Assembly: GCA_037953745.1 (NCBI GenBank)
Contig: JBAKBP010001418.1
Span: 62,001-126,000 of the forward strand
Direction: 5' to 3'
Length of the DNA stretch: 64,000 nucleotides
DNA from: Lithodes maja
Taxonomy: Eukaryota > Arthropoda > Malacostraca > Decapoda > Lithodidae
Part shown: positions 32,159 through 41,599 of the stretch, one piece after another
How positions within the stretch are numbered: the stretch's first letter is position 1
Layout: every line of letters begins with the position of its first letter
The notes under the pieces: model-generated
Told to the model about the DNA's origin: nothing
Databases searched by the model: none
What the model saw: the letters and a program-made list of their open reading frames with translations, nothing else
Made by a program: the position numbers and the translations under genes

Positions 32159-33406
32159 GTTTTTTGAACCTACAAAATTGGTGTTCTCAATAACTTTATT
32201 TCTCTGAGCTGTCATTAAAGGACAATTTCTACTTGAGGCGAAATGATTTGGCGGCTCCGTAACTGATGTGGAGCTCATACAATTTATACATTTGGGGGAA
32301 GTCTTGTTGGTGCAGTCTTTTGAGTTATGAGTACCGGCACAGAAGTTGCATTTTGGATCCTCATTTTTCCGATAACACCTGTCACTGGTATGACCAAAGC
32401 CCTGGCAATGGTAACATTGTGTTACCCAGAAGCGATCGTATGCACGACATCTCACAAGTCCAACATACACAGAATTGCCATCATCCACAATGGAAGAGCG
32501 TATTTCAGGTGACATTTTTACTACCGCAGTCTTAGTGTGTGCATCACTCTTTTGCTTAGTGAATAGCAAATTCATAGCTAAGCCATCGTCGACCAGGGAC
32601 TTTATTCTTGGGTTCTTGTTGAGGATGCTGGGAATGATCTCATTATCCTCAGCATCATTAGCAATGCCTACCAGAGTCATTTTTGGCATCATCTTCTTTG
32701 GTTCGGAGACACTGAAGGCACTGTCCACCCCCAAACACTGATTGATGGCCCTTCCTGCATCTTCTTTGGCTTTCTTGGATGGAAGTCGTACCACCAGTAC
32801 ACCTGAATCAGTTCTAGTTAACTTGTTAACCGGAACCGAAGCCAAAGCAGTCTTGATTGCCTTTGTATCTGGTGGGCTTACTGGCTCGGAGGATCGGTCT
32901 TTTGGCTTCACTACCAGGACCTGATGGTCCCAGACAGTTTTTTTCTTTCCACCATCTACCACCTCAGTGGTGCGTTTGGTCGGCTCCTTTTTGGTCTCTT
33001 CAAATGTTTGCTGAACTATCTTGGCAAACAAGGGAATGTCGGGGGCAGCAACTTTAGTCTCAAGGATATCCATTCTGTTACCAATACTCTCTATCTCCAC
33101 GGCCACTGCAGCAAGGGCACCCTTCACTTCGTTTACAATGGCAGTCTTCACTTCACCAACTAGGGCAGCCGTCAGGTCATCCAAGGTCTGCTGACTAATT
33201 GCTGCATCCTTTGCAGCCAGGGGGGTGGTATCGCAAACAGTGCAATGCCATTTAAATCCAGGTTTCTTCTTTGCAAGTACTCTGAGGTCCTCATCATCAA
33301 CATTTATACAGTTAACATGAAAATAGGTACCACACGAGTAGCAGCCCAGTGATTTGGCCTTCCCCACAACCTTCCCACAACTACAACTCTGCTTGCCCGC
33401 TGCCAT
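32156..33406 (-). CDS. L2 ORF1: PHD-like and CCHC zinc-knuckle protein
   Basis: The product has 416 residues from ATG 33406 (context GAAATGG). It is presumably an RNA-binding partner in the LINE ribonucleoprotein. The N-terminus (about 5-55) has a PHD-like Cys/His pattern: CSCGKVVGKAKSLGCYSCGT, FHVNC, WHCTVC. The middle is a probable coiled coil around LVGEVKTAIVNEVKGALAAV. The C-terminus has tandem knuckles: CYHCQGFGHTSDRC, CNFCAGTHNSKDC and CINC. It ends GSKN then TGA at 32156-32158. A PHD-type N-terminus with C-terminal knuckles is known in CR1/L2-group ORF1 proteins. The frame is intact. Confidence 0.85.
   Translation of the reverse strand: MAAGKQSCSCGKVVGKAKSLGCYSCGTYFHVNCINVDDEDLRVLAKKKPGFKWHCTVCDTTPLAAKDAAISQQTLDDLTAALVGEVKTAIVNEVKGALAAVAVEIESIGNRMDILETKVAAPDIPLFAKIVQQTFEETKKEPTKRTTEVVDGGKKKTVWDHQVLVVKPKDRSSEPVSPPDTKAIKTALASVPVNKLTRTDSGVLVVRLPSKKAKEDAGRAINQCLGVDSAFSVSEPKKMMPKMTLVGIANDAEDNEIIPSILNKNPRIKSLVDDGLAMNLLFTKQKSDAHTKTAVVKMSPEIRSSIVDDGNSVYVGLVRCRAYDRFWVTQCYHCQGFGHTSDRCYRKNEDPKCNFCAGTHNSKDCTNKTSPKCINCMSSTSVTEPPNHFASSRNCPLMTAQRNKVIENTNFVGSKN
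32159..32165 (-). promoter_or_regulatory. candidate -1 frameshift site between L2 ORF1 and ORF2
   Basis: ORF1 ends TCA AAA AAC TGA. A-AAA-AAC is a canonical -1 slippery heptamer in the ORF1 frame. A one-base slip reads CTG AAA AAT GCA directly into the ORF2 frame. The decayed copy 2 keeps the same heptamer and stop at 49983-49992. Confidence 0.6.
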
Positions 33407-33754
33407 TTCAGTGGAAGTAACCAATAATTAAAAACAAAAACACCTGTATTTTGTATCTGATTAAAAATAAAAGAAAACCCTAGTTTTAAAAAACGTGAAA
33501 ATAACTACCTGGGACAGACCCCAGGTAGCGCCGTCCCCGTCAGTGCCACCACAATGGAAAAAAATTAAAATGGAAAAAAAAAAAATGAAAAGTGGTGTCT
33601 GCAAGGTCACCGCGGGCAGGTGGGGATCGACTTGGCTACCCTTTGGGGGTAGCCCAACCGAGATGCGTGGAGAGACCACGCACAGGATGGCAGATGTGTG
33701 TGGTGCAAAAACTTTAACCAATTTTGCACACTGTTTTTAGCTTATAGCAGTGAC

Positions 33755-33817
33755 AATGCAATATCCACGGTACTCAGCAAGACCCTATTGGTTACGATAC
33801 TGCCACTGCGCAAAGCT
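33755..33817 (-). pseudogene. U4 snRNA-derived 5' end of the L2 insertion
   Basis: Read on the minus strand from 33817, the first 20 bases are AGCTTTGCGCAGTGGCAGTA, identical to the 5' end of U4 snRNA as I know it from human and fly. The identity continues with two differences to about base 36. Weaker similarity, with gaps, runs to about base 60 (the ATTGC region). U4 nucleotide 1 sits exactly at the L2 insertion edge, next to the target duplication. The rest of U4 (the Sm site and 3' stem) is absent, so this is not a functional snRNA gene. Confidence 0.75.
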
Positions 33818-33829
33818 GTGAAGAAGTAA

Positions 33830-34400
33830 AGATGGGACTATGGATGAAGAAGTGCGGGAGAGGGCGCAACAGGGGAAGAGGGTTGTAGGAACGTTGAAAG
33901 CAGTAACAGGAAATAGGGTGGTCAATATGGAAGTGAAGAAGTCCTTGCATGACAGTGTGGTAATCCCGACACTAACTTACGGAAGCGAAGCATGGATGTT
34001 CGGGAAGAGACTCAGACCAAGAGTGAGAGTGGTGGAAATGAGTTACTTGAAAAGTGCGTGCGGGGTTACATGGAGGGATAGACAGACGAATGAGGAAGTA
34101 AGAAGGAGGTGTGGAGTGGAGGTAGATGTGCTGGAAAGTGTGAAAAGGAACAACTTGAGATGGTTCGGCCATATGGAACGTATGGAAAGTGAGAGAATGA
34201 CTAAGAGGGTGTACGAGAGCGAGGTGGAAGGACAGAGAGGGAGAGGTGCACCGAAAGAGAGGTGGAAAGATGGAGTGAGGAAGTATATGGATGAAGGCGG
34301 TGCTGGTTGGGAGGAGGGGCGTCGACTGACTGGGGACAGAGGTGCATGGGGGCGGTTTGTTCATGACCACCCCTTCAGGGATCACGGTGTCAGGCAATAG
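33830..34400 (+). pseudogene. RTE-like LINE C-terminal fragment
   Basis: This continues the RT thumb and C-terminal region: DEEVRERAQQGKRVVGTLKA, VVIPTLTYGSEAWMFGKRL, VTWRDRQTNEEVRRRCG, and NNLRWFGHMERM. The last block is a common endpoint of this LINE group. It then ends RFVHDHPFRDHGVRQ and a stop at 34398-34400, directly followed by the (ATAG)n tail. This segment is complete where copy 2 carries a deletion (about 48720). Confidence 0.82.
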
Positions 34401-34466
34401 ATAGATAGATAGAGACATGTATACAATTAACATACAGTACATGTATATTCCTACAGAAACATACAT

Positions 34467-34490
34467 TTTTTTTTTTTTTTTTTTTTTTTT
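34467..34490. repeat. poly(T) run
   Basis: A run of about 24 T lies between the RTE-like tail and piggyBac copy 3. It could be the tail of a minus-strand insertion, but no element body is recognised next to it. Confidence 0.5.
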
Positions 34491-34720
34491 CTATATTCCA
34501 ACTTACTTCCTCTCGGGCATAGGCTGAGAGCCTTAACCCTTCGACCCCGGGTGGTACACGTGTGTACCATTTTTTTTTGGCCCGAGGAACCCGGGTGGTA
34601 CACCACTGTACCATTGCTTGCGTGAGTGCTTTTCGAATGGCGCGCGTACAAATTTTGCTCCGTGGTCACCAGGCGGCGCTACCAGACAGCATGTACGCCA
34701 GTCTCTACCCTGCCGCCAAC

Positions 34721-37672
34721 ATGGATACTAGCCCAAAAAGTGATTCCCTTGTGTCCGATTCCACACTCCCTTCGACGCCTGCCCATGTTCGTCGCGCCCT
34801 AACGCGAATGCACGCACAAGATGCGTTGACTCCCGGAGGTATTGAAATAGCTTTGAGGAGTTATGAACGTGGTGAAGGCAAAAAAAGTGGTGATGACTTG
34901 GGCAGTGATAGCTCCGAGTCTTACGAGTCTCACTATAGTGAGGATTTTGACGATATAGAAGAAATCCGTGAAAGAGACGCGCTTTTTATTGGATTTGAGC
35001 ATGACGATGAAAGTGATGATAGTACTGAACGTGACATAGTTGTGCAAGGTGATGAGAGTCTAGTGAGAGTGAGCGAATGGGACAGCACTAGGTCGACTAC
35101 CAAGTTTAGGTTGAGTGACACGACACCTAGCCCTTCGCCAGCTAAATCCCCATTCAAGATACGTTTCTATAAGAAACAAGTGCTCAAAAAGGCGGCCGCG
35201 GCAGCCAGGAAAGAGGCCCTAAAAGTTGGTGAGGGAGCAGTGCGTGAGGGTGCCAGTGAGGCTGCGCGTGAGGCCGAGGTTGACCCGCCATTGTCTTCCT
35301 TATCTACCCACGCCACCCAAGTTGCCCCAGGCTCCCGCCATTCTTCCCCACCACCACCAGCACTGCCTAGGGTTGAGGAACCCCCACTTTCGGCCTATTT
35401 ACCCCCTATTTCCCCCGAGAGGAGACATACTACTAAAGAAAAGGGAAAAGGGAGAAAATATGTCAAAAAAGGAGCTACAAGTAGGCGCTCTTTGTTCGAG
35501 GCTCCCGCGGCTTCCACCCCTGCGGCTTCCACCCCTGCCGCTCCCAGCCATACGCCCCCGCAAGTTTCCCCAGGGTCCACCCCACCTCTCCAGCCTACAA
35601 CAGAGGTTCCTCATGATGTGTTTGACCTCGCATCCATACCTGCACCTACAGACACTGAACCAGTGCTGTCTAAGACTCGTCGTAGGCCAAGGAGCCCCGA
35701 ACCTCTGTATGAAGATGACAGAGCCTCATCTCCCACTCCTTCCCCACCTCGCCGACCTACACGCCGCCCACGCATCATTCGTTCCCCGCAAGAATATGAG
35801 GGGGGCTCTGAAGATGAAGGGCACCTCACAGACGACTCTGGCCATGATTACCTGGGTCCACCGTCAGGGCAAGATGACGGCTCTGACGACAACGACGATG
35901 ACGAATTTATGGACATCGACGACCCTCAACCCAGACGCTTTGCCCAGGGCCGTCGTGCTCCTGGCCGCCCTGGCCGCCTGGCTGGCCGCCGGGCTGGGCC
36001 TGGGCGCCGTCGCGCTCCTGGCCGCCCTAGGGTTCGCGCCGCCAAAGTTCGTGGGCGTGCTGCCCCCGCTGTAGCTCCTCGTCAGCGTCGCCAGAAGGAC
36101 GGATTTTATGTTTTCAACTGGCAGGATGTGGCTGCTGATGAAGTCATTGACCCTGATGTAACCCCTTTTGATGAGGTACAGGATGCTCCAGGAGTTACCC
36201 CAAGTTTTCCTGCAGGCCCCAATGCTCGACCACATGAGCTTTTTGAGGCTTTTTTTGATAAGGAGGTTACTGACTTTGTCATAAAAGAGACAAATAAGCA
36301 TTACCAAATCCAGGTTAACTTTTTTGGCAAGGTGACCAAGGGCCACATGAAGCGGTGGACCCCAGTGACTCATCCCGAGTTCATGGTGTTCCTGGCAATC
36401 ACCATGCTAATGCCTCATGTGAAGAAGCACAGGTTGGCTGACTATTGGATCACCAAAGATCTAATATCCACCCCTGCCTTCGGGAAATACATCTCTCGGG
36501 ACCGGTACCTCGATATCCTCGGAGCGCTCCATCTTGTCACCAACACCGACATGCATCTCCCTGACAAACTGTGGAAAATTAGGACGTTGTACGAGATGAT
36601 GAGAGAACGTTTCACGTCCTACTTCATGCCCTTCTGCAACGTCTGTATTGACGAGTCTCTTGTGCTGTTCCGGGGAAAGCTGAGCTTCAGGCAGTACATC
36701 CCCTCAAAGAGACATCGCTTTGGTATAAAGTTCTTTGTGCTGTGCGATTGCCAAACTGGCTATGTCCTGGACTTCCTGGTCTACAGCGGGAAGGAAGGGG
36801 ACGTGGCAATAGACCCCCTCATTGGCTTTGGCGGAGCAGTGGTTCAAGCCATGATGAACCGGTACTTCGAAAAGAATCACGTCCTCTACACGGACAACTA
36901 CTACACGTCCCCCACTCTCTCAAAGTACCTCCATGAGCGCCAGACGGGGACTGTAGGCACAGTACGAGGGAAAAGGAAGGGCATGCCAAGTTTCCCTCCT
37001 AAAACAAAGAAAGGCGATGTCTTCAAGAAGAAGTCGGGACCCATTCTGGCTATCCACTGGCACGACCAGCGGAAGGTCAACATCCTGAGCACCGTCCACA
37101 AGGGGGAAATGGTTGAGACTGGCAAGGTGGATCGCCGCACCAAAGTCAGGGTGACCAAGCCCGATGCTGTCCTGGACTACAACATCAATATGAGGCTGGT
37201 GGACAAGTCCGACATGCAGATAGGCTTCATCGACTGTCTGCGTACCTCGTGCAGATGGTACAAAAAGTTCTTTCTGCACATGGTGGACATGTCAATGCTG
37301 AATGCCTATAATATCTACAGGCTTCGGAATCCGCGCACACCCAGGAAGTTCAGTAGCCTGCGGAGGTTCCAAAAACAGGTGTTGGTGGAGCTCCTGGACA
37401 GGTATGCTATGCCACAGAGGGCAGTGGCACAACCTGGGCGCCCCGTTCAGGACCGCATGCAGGCTGCACAGTTTGTAAGTGTGCACAAGCTCGGTTACCT
37501 GCCTCTGGAACGAGATGGAGTCACCATTAGCAGAAGGCGGTGCCATGTCTGCTGGAACAGCCAGGTGAGGCCGAGGAAGCAGAAAAAGACCACCATGCAG
37601 TGTGTGGAGTGCCGACTGTCACTATGTCCTATACCGTGCTTTGCTGAATACCACAGCAAGCAGGAGTACTAA
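34721..37672 (+). CDS. piggyBac-family transposase, 983 residues, intact
   Basis: This is a cut-and-paste transposase acting at TTAA. The ATG at 34721 (CCAACATGG) is conserved in all three copies. Upstream in-frame codons lie in the terminal repeat and are unlikely to be used. Residues 1-400 are acidic, Ser/Pro-rich and low in complexity. About 405-455 is a basic region with several GRP cores (RRAPGRP), like AT-hooks. The catalytic domain (about 540-870) has all three aspartates: CIDESLVLF (D644), YTDNYYTS (D725) and LVDKSDMQ (D828). The C-terminal Cys-rich domain (CHVCWNSQV ... CVECRLSLCPIPC, 940-975) is the usual end-binding module. The protein is much longer than typical piggyBac transposases (about 600 residues) because of its N-terminal extension. 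Confidence 0.93.
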   Translation: MDTSPKSDSLVSDSTLPSTPAHVRRALTRMHAQDALTPGGIEIALRSYERGEGKKSGDDLGSDSSESYESHYSEDFDDIEEIRERDALFIGFEHDDESDDSTERDIVVQGDESLVRVSEWDSTRSTTKFRLSDTTPSPSPAKSPFKIRFYKKQVLKKAAAAARKEALKVGEGAVREGASEAAREAEVDPPLSSLSTHATQVAPGSRHSSPPPPALPRVEEPPLSAYLPPISPERRHTTKEKGKGRKYVKKGATSRRSLFEAPAASTPAASTPAAPSHTPPQVSPGSTPPLQPTTEVPHDVFDLASIPAPTDTEPVLSKTRRRPRSPEPLYEDDRASSPTPSPPRRPTRRPRIIRSPQEYEGGSEDEGHLTDDSGHDYLGPPSGQDDGSDDNDDDEFMDIDDPQPRRFAQGRRAPGRPGRLAGRRAGPGRRRAPGRPRVRAAKVRGRAAPAVAPRQRRQKDGFYVFNWQDVAADEVIDPDVTPFDEVQDAPGVTPSFPAGPNARPHELFEAFFDKEVTDFVIKETNKHYQIQVNFFGKVTKGHMKRWTPVTHPEFMVFLAITMLMPHVKKHRLADYWITKDLISTPAFGKYISRDRYLDILGALHLVTNTDMHLPDKLWKIRTLYEMMRERFTSYFMPFCNVCIDESLVLFRGKLSFRQYIPSKRHRFGIKFFVLCDCQTGYVLDFLVYSGKEGDVAIDPLIGFGGAVVQAMMNRYFEKNHVLYTDNYYTSPTLSKYLHERQTGTVGTVRGKRKGMPSFPPKTKKGDVFKKKSGPILAIHWHDQRKVNILSTVHKGEMVETGKVDRRTKVRVTKPDAVLDYNINMRLVDKSDMQIGFIDCLRTSCRWYKKFFLHMVDMSMLNAYNIYRLRNPRTPRKFSSLRRFQKQVLVELLDRYAMPQRAVAQPGRPVQDRMQAAQFVSVHKLGYLPLERDGVTISRRRCHVCWNSQVRPRKQKKTTMQCVECRLSLCPIPCFAEYHSKQEY

Positions 37673-37854
37673 CTAATAATCATAGTGAAAGTACCAAAGA
37701 CTGACAATATGTATGTATATAGGCAACAAGTGGAAATAAAACAATGTACAGGTGTATTGTGATAAAAAAAGTCATGTATTATGAAAACATATATAAATAA
37801 GTGAAAAAAGACACAATAAATTGTATATAAAACGTTTACAAAGCATATAACTAA

Positions 37855-38340
37855 GTGAAAGTGACACATGACATAATATTAGATGGCCAAAGTATAATAA
37901 ACACCTGTGATAACGAATAATCAGTGCCTAATATAACAATAACCTACCTCAATTACTAATAAAATGTACCGTATCAAGTGAAAATGAGCATTATCAGTGA
38001 AAGTGACACTCTCTCAAGCATATTTACCAAAGTGAAAGTGACACACGAACTAATATTAGATGGCCAAAGTATAATAAACACCTGTGATAACGAATAATCA
38101 GTGCCTAATATAACAATAACCTACCTCAATTACTAATAAAATGTACCGTATCAAGTGAAAATGAGCATTATCAGTGACAGTGACACTCTCTAAAGCATAT
38201 TTGTCAAAGTGAAAGTGACACAAGACCTAAGATTTGATGGCCAAAGTATAATAAACACCTGTGATAACGAATAATCAGTGCCTAATATAACAATAACCTA
38301 CCTCAATTACTCATAAAAACTACGGTATCGAGTGAAAATG
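37855..38340 (+). repeat. 177-bp tandem repeats in piggyBac copy 3 3' region
   Basis: Units start with GTGAAAGTGACACA at 37855, 38032 and 38209, exactly 177 bp apart, with a partial third unit. Each holds short GTGAAA/GTGACA-type motifs. Copy 1 has about one unit and copy 2 has three. No coding function is seen. Confidence 0.9.
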
Positions 38341-38747
38341 TGAAATATTAGTGAAAATGATAGCCTAATACACATATTTTATATAATTGGACTACAAATA
38401 ACTATAATAACATCACTATCAATACATAAAATCGCCTCCGGGAGGTAAAAAGTTTGGCGCGACGAGCCGCGGCCTGGGCCAAGGCGACGCATCCGAACGC
38501 GGGATGATTTTCACGCATAAAAATCACTCCACTTCCCGCGCTCACCATTATGCAATCACTTGGGCTAGAGACCTCTACTCAACGGCATTCTACACATGAA
38601 GGTTTGTGCTACATTTTTCTGTTTTTTTTATAACTTTGTGTAATGTATTTCAGGAGTAACATGTGAGTCAACTTGTACCAAAATTCCTGAAAACCCCCGG
38701 ACACAGAGTACAGTTACGATATTCCCTAGCCGGGGTCGGAGGGTTAA

Positions 38748-39407
38748 CATTCACCGTTTTACAATGAACAGTGAAGCCCGTGAGGTCTTGTTCCAGTCTA
38801 GGGAGTGAGACATGTGAAGCACGTAGAGTACAACGAGCACCTGCCATCTTGCCTTCACATGAGGCATGGTGCTCACTCATGGCCCGAAACGACCCCATCT
38901 CTGAAGCCATCTCGTTCCCGTGTTTCACTGTCTCACCCCCTACACTCGGACTCTCACGCTTACACACACACAACGCCACCTGTTGAGCAGATAACTCACC
39001 AGGCATTGCACCCCTATAGCATATTTTGAATATGGGAATATTCATACACTGCTATTTAATCAGGGAACAATGAGGGTATTTAAACATAAACAATATAGCC
39101 TAATGTACTGTACATGGATACACCTACCGGCACATATTTTTTCTACTATTAAAAACATAAAAAAGTAAAAAACCTCTTTCCAATAGAACGACCATTACTT
39201 GCATTGCTTTATGTCCACAAATATTTCAATAATGTAAGCATGTCTCCTATTTTTTAATTAAATTTATAAAAAGGTGTCCTCCCTAGCTTATTTTAGTTCC
39301 CTTATATTTTATCCTATTGTAGCTCTCTAAAGTGAACCAAGCTGCTGACCAGTGTGACCACCTACAGACACATACATATCTATACTACCCAATAAATATA
39401 AATTCAG
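38748..39407. other. unassigned, probable host intron
   Basis: There is no recognisable element. A minus-strand frame open for about 100 codons (38748-39045) contains several Cys but has no domain I recognise. I see nothing else. Confidence 0.4.
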
Positions 39408-40372
39408 AGAATGGAGAGAGGGCATGGCGAGCAAGGGTTTAAGAGTCAATATTATCAAAACCAAGGTTATGCATTGTAGATTGAGACGAGGTAATGTGGA
39501 AAAGAGCGGTGCATACCCATGTGCAGTGTGTGGAAAGGGTGTGGGCGTTAACTCAATTCAATGTAGCATCTGTCGATGTTGGGTACACCATGGGAGTAAG
39601 CGCTGTAGTAGAATAAAGGGACCCATGCCGAAGGATAAGTCAGAAATAGAGAAATTTGAGTGTGTAGTGTGCAAAGGCGAGCTTGTGTTAAGTGATGATC
39701 CTGTGACTGTGAATTTTGGAAATGAGTCATTGGAGCTGGTGAACAAGTTTTGTTACCTAGGAGATACCATCTCTGCCGGTGGTGGGGCCGAGGCTGCCAC
39801 TGTTGCTAGAATTAGGTGTGGCTGGGGGAAGTTCAGAGAACTGCTGCCAATCCTGACCATGAAAAGAATGCCTCTCCCCCCTGAAGGGAAAGGTGTATGC
39901 CTCATGTGTTAGAAGTGCAATGACGTATGCCTCAGAAACATGGGCCGTTAAAGTAGAGGATGTCAACAGAATGGAACGTAATGAGATGAGAATGGTGAGA
40001 TGGATGTGTGGGGCCAGGCTACAGGATAGAATAACAAATGTTGAGCTGAGGAGACGTTTAGGTATGAAGAGTATTAGCGAGGTGATGCGTACAAGTAGAC
40101 TGGGATGGTATGGACATGTGGAGAGAATGGATGAACAAAATTGGGTGAAAAAAATGCAGGTCTGTGATTGTAGAGGGAGCTGCACCAAGGGGTGGACCGA
40201 GGAAGACCTGGGATCGGACTATACGTGCCGATCTCAAATCCAAGAACTTGACAAGTGAAGCAGCCCTTAACAGGGTTGCCTGGAACGCCGCCATTAGGAC
40301 AAGAGACTGAAACTGCACTTATGTGTGGAACACTCAGTCTTAAAATGTTATGTATGTATGTATGTAAAAATA
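39408..40372 (+). mobile_element. 3' fragment of a LINE with a PHD-like insert in the RT, (TATG)n tail
   Basis: This is the 3' end of a non-LTR element on the plus strand, starting within the RT palm and ending in (TATG)n at about 40348-40363. Pieces of the same family recur at 42313-42362 and 44253-44435. The family is one in which a zinc-finger module interrupts the RT region. I cannot name the clade. Confidence 0.7.
39424..40258 (+). pseudogene. RT C-terminal fragment with embedded PHD-like finger, frameshifted
   Basis: The first frame (39424-39890) encodes the end of the palm (KGLRVNIIKTKVMH). A Cys/His module follows: CAVCGKGVGVNSIQCSICRCWVH (residues about 33-55), then FECVVC. Next is the thumb start VNKFCYLGDTISAGGG. 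A frameshift near 39890 moves the rest to another frame: YASCVRSAMTYASETWAV, WMCGARLQDRITNVELRRRLG and LGWYGHVERMDEQNW. The RT catalytic core upstream is missing. The same arrangement is common in invertebrate LINE-derived proteins. Confidence 0.75.
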
Positions 40373-41135
40373 CAGTTGAAGTTAAATTATACAAACATGT
40401 TACAATGGCCGAGCCTTTTGAGAGAAATCTCTCTTTAAGTAGGGTAATTCAAAATGATTAAGTATAATTTTCAAGATGTTCTGAGGTATTGTAATCTAGA
40501 CAGTCTAACACATGGTTGGAGGATTTTGACACTAGATATTTATTGTTAATTGATAGGTTGATTATGTAACGGATGGGGCTATCATCACCATTCTCGACCT
40601 TTAGTTTGATTTGATCTTACTTCTCGCTTGTTATCCTGCTTCATATCATAATGTTAAAATTATAACAGTAATACAGTATTCCCTTACTACTTTATATTAA
40701 ATTATTATAATTTGTTTTTCTTTTATAAGTAATGTGGCAAGGCTGTGGCCTGTTAGTATTATGGTATCCAGTGTAAGTAAGGGCATGTCACTGTTAACCA
40801 TGTCAGCTCTTGCCTAAACCTAACTATAAGATCTTACTGTGTTGAGTCTGTGCTTTTGAGCAGTGACTCTACCCCTTGTAGAACTGTCATGGGGCACACA
40901 CAGACTGAGCTATGCTGTCATGGATGTATTTTCATGTACAGTACACTCATTTGAATATTTGAGCTTTTTATCAAAGTTTTAAAGTAAATGGTACATAATA
41001 ATGCATTTTATTGTCTTTGGTTGGGTTCAAAACATATGCAGATGGATATATGACTTTACAGTGATCCCTCTTACTATTGTTATAACTATTAATACAGAAC
41101 CCTATCCTTATGTAAGTTATGTATTTCCCTAACAG
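40373..41135 (+). other. host intron, AT-rich
   Basis: Low-complexity AT-rich sequence lies upstream of the splice acceptor TTTCCCTAACAG at 41124-41135. I see no element or gene. Confidence 0.5.
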
Positions 41136-41272
41136 AGGTGTGTTTCCTACGACTGGTGGTGTTGGATCTGAGTGGCAACCGACTGTCTGTGTTACCCACT
41201 GAACTACGCTTTATGTCCAACCTCCTCACCCTATCTCTTCACAGCAACCCACTACACCACCCACCAGCAAAT
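41136..41272 (+). CDS. Lrch: exon of a leucine-rich-repeat gene (LRCH-like)
   Basis: This 137-nt internal exon has acceptor TTTCCCTAACAG before it and donor GTTAGT after it (41273). It begins with 2 bases of a split codon and ends in phase 0. The product is VCFLRLVVLDLSGNRLSVLP then TELRFMSNLLTLSLHSNPLH, ending HPPAN. This is two leucine-rich-repeat turns (LxxLDLSGNxLxxLP, LxxLxLHSNPL) plus the PP(A) cap typical of the last repeat in LRCH proteins. It splices in frame to the exon at 44948. LRCH proteins have an N-terminal repeat domain and a C-terminal calponin-homology domain, and act at the cell cortex. Neither the first exons nor the calponin domain is in the window. Confidence 0.7.
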
Positions 41273-41599
41273 GTTAGTCTTATACCACCAAATTTTTAAG
41301 GCACCTTCAATCAGACTATATTGTATTTACAGCTACTTTATTAATGCTGCTGCCAGAAAAGTTTTATTCCGCTCTGGAAGGACCTCTAGATTCTAAGGGT
41401 TAAAGTCAAAGACTTAATTCAGTTACCCCCTCCACCTCTTAACAGGCCCTTCCGTTGTTGAATATAATTATCTGGAGATATGAAACCAAAATTAGGGACA
41501 TCTGATTGAAATGGTTAAGATAAATACAAACATCATCCATGATATTCAAATAGCCAAACAGACAACTTATATAAAAATCATCATATGAAAGCTTATTAA

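Larger units (their letters stand above)
29063..33817 (-). mobile_element. full-length L2-like LINE (copy 1), two intact ORFs
   Basis: The element lies on the minus strand and is flanked by GTGTTGAGTAA (29052-29062) and GTGAAGAAGTAA (33818-33829), a slightly mutated target duplication in the RTE-like LINE. The 3' end is a (TTA)n tail (29063-29083 on this strand as AAT repeats). ORF1 and ORF2 are open. The extreme 5' end is U4 snRNA-like (33755-33817). The 5' UTR also has a hairpin (CTACCTGGG/CCCAGGTAG type, about 33506-33526), shared with copy 2 at about 45587-45610. Confidence 0.88.
28559..34416 (+). mobile_element. RTE-like LINE copy 1, 5'-truncated and split by L2
   Basis: Segments 28559-29062 and 33830-34416 are homologous to the RT and C-terminal parts of the copy at 45828-48875. 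The L2 element at 29063-33817 separates them. The 3' end is a short (ATAG)n tail (34397-34414). The left boundary lies 45 bases from the end of DIRS copy 1. Confidence 0.85.
34537..38743 (+). mobile_element. piggyBac element copy 3, complete and apparently intact
   Basis: The element is 4207 bp with TTAA at 34533-34536 and 38744-38747. The ends are CCCTTCGACCCCGG and, in reverse, CCCTCCGACCCCGG (13 of 14 identical). The left subterminal region has two related palindromic sites (GGTACACGTGTGTACC, and GGTACACCACTGTACC about 35 bases on). A single long frame covers most of the element, followed by a 3' region with 177-bp tandem repeats. It has all the parts expected of an autonomous copy. Confidence 0.93.

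Noticed and set aside
33755..33817. Functional U4 snRNA gene
   Set aside because: Only the first 60 or so bases are similar. The Sm site and 3' stem are missing, and it lies at the edge of a LINE insertion.
38668..39045. Minus-strand frame of 125 codons next to piggyBac copy 3
   Set aside because: Part of it lies inside the piggyBac end. The remainder has no recognisable domain or splice signals that I trust. It is noted as unassigned only.
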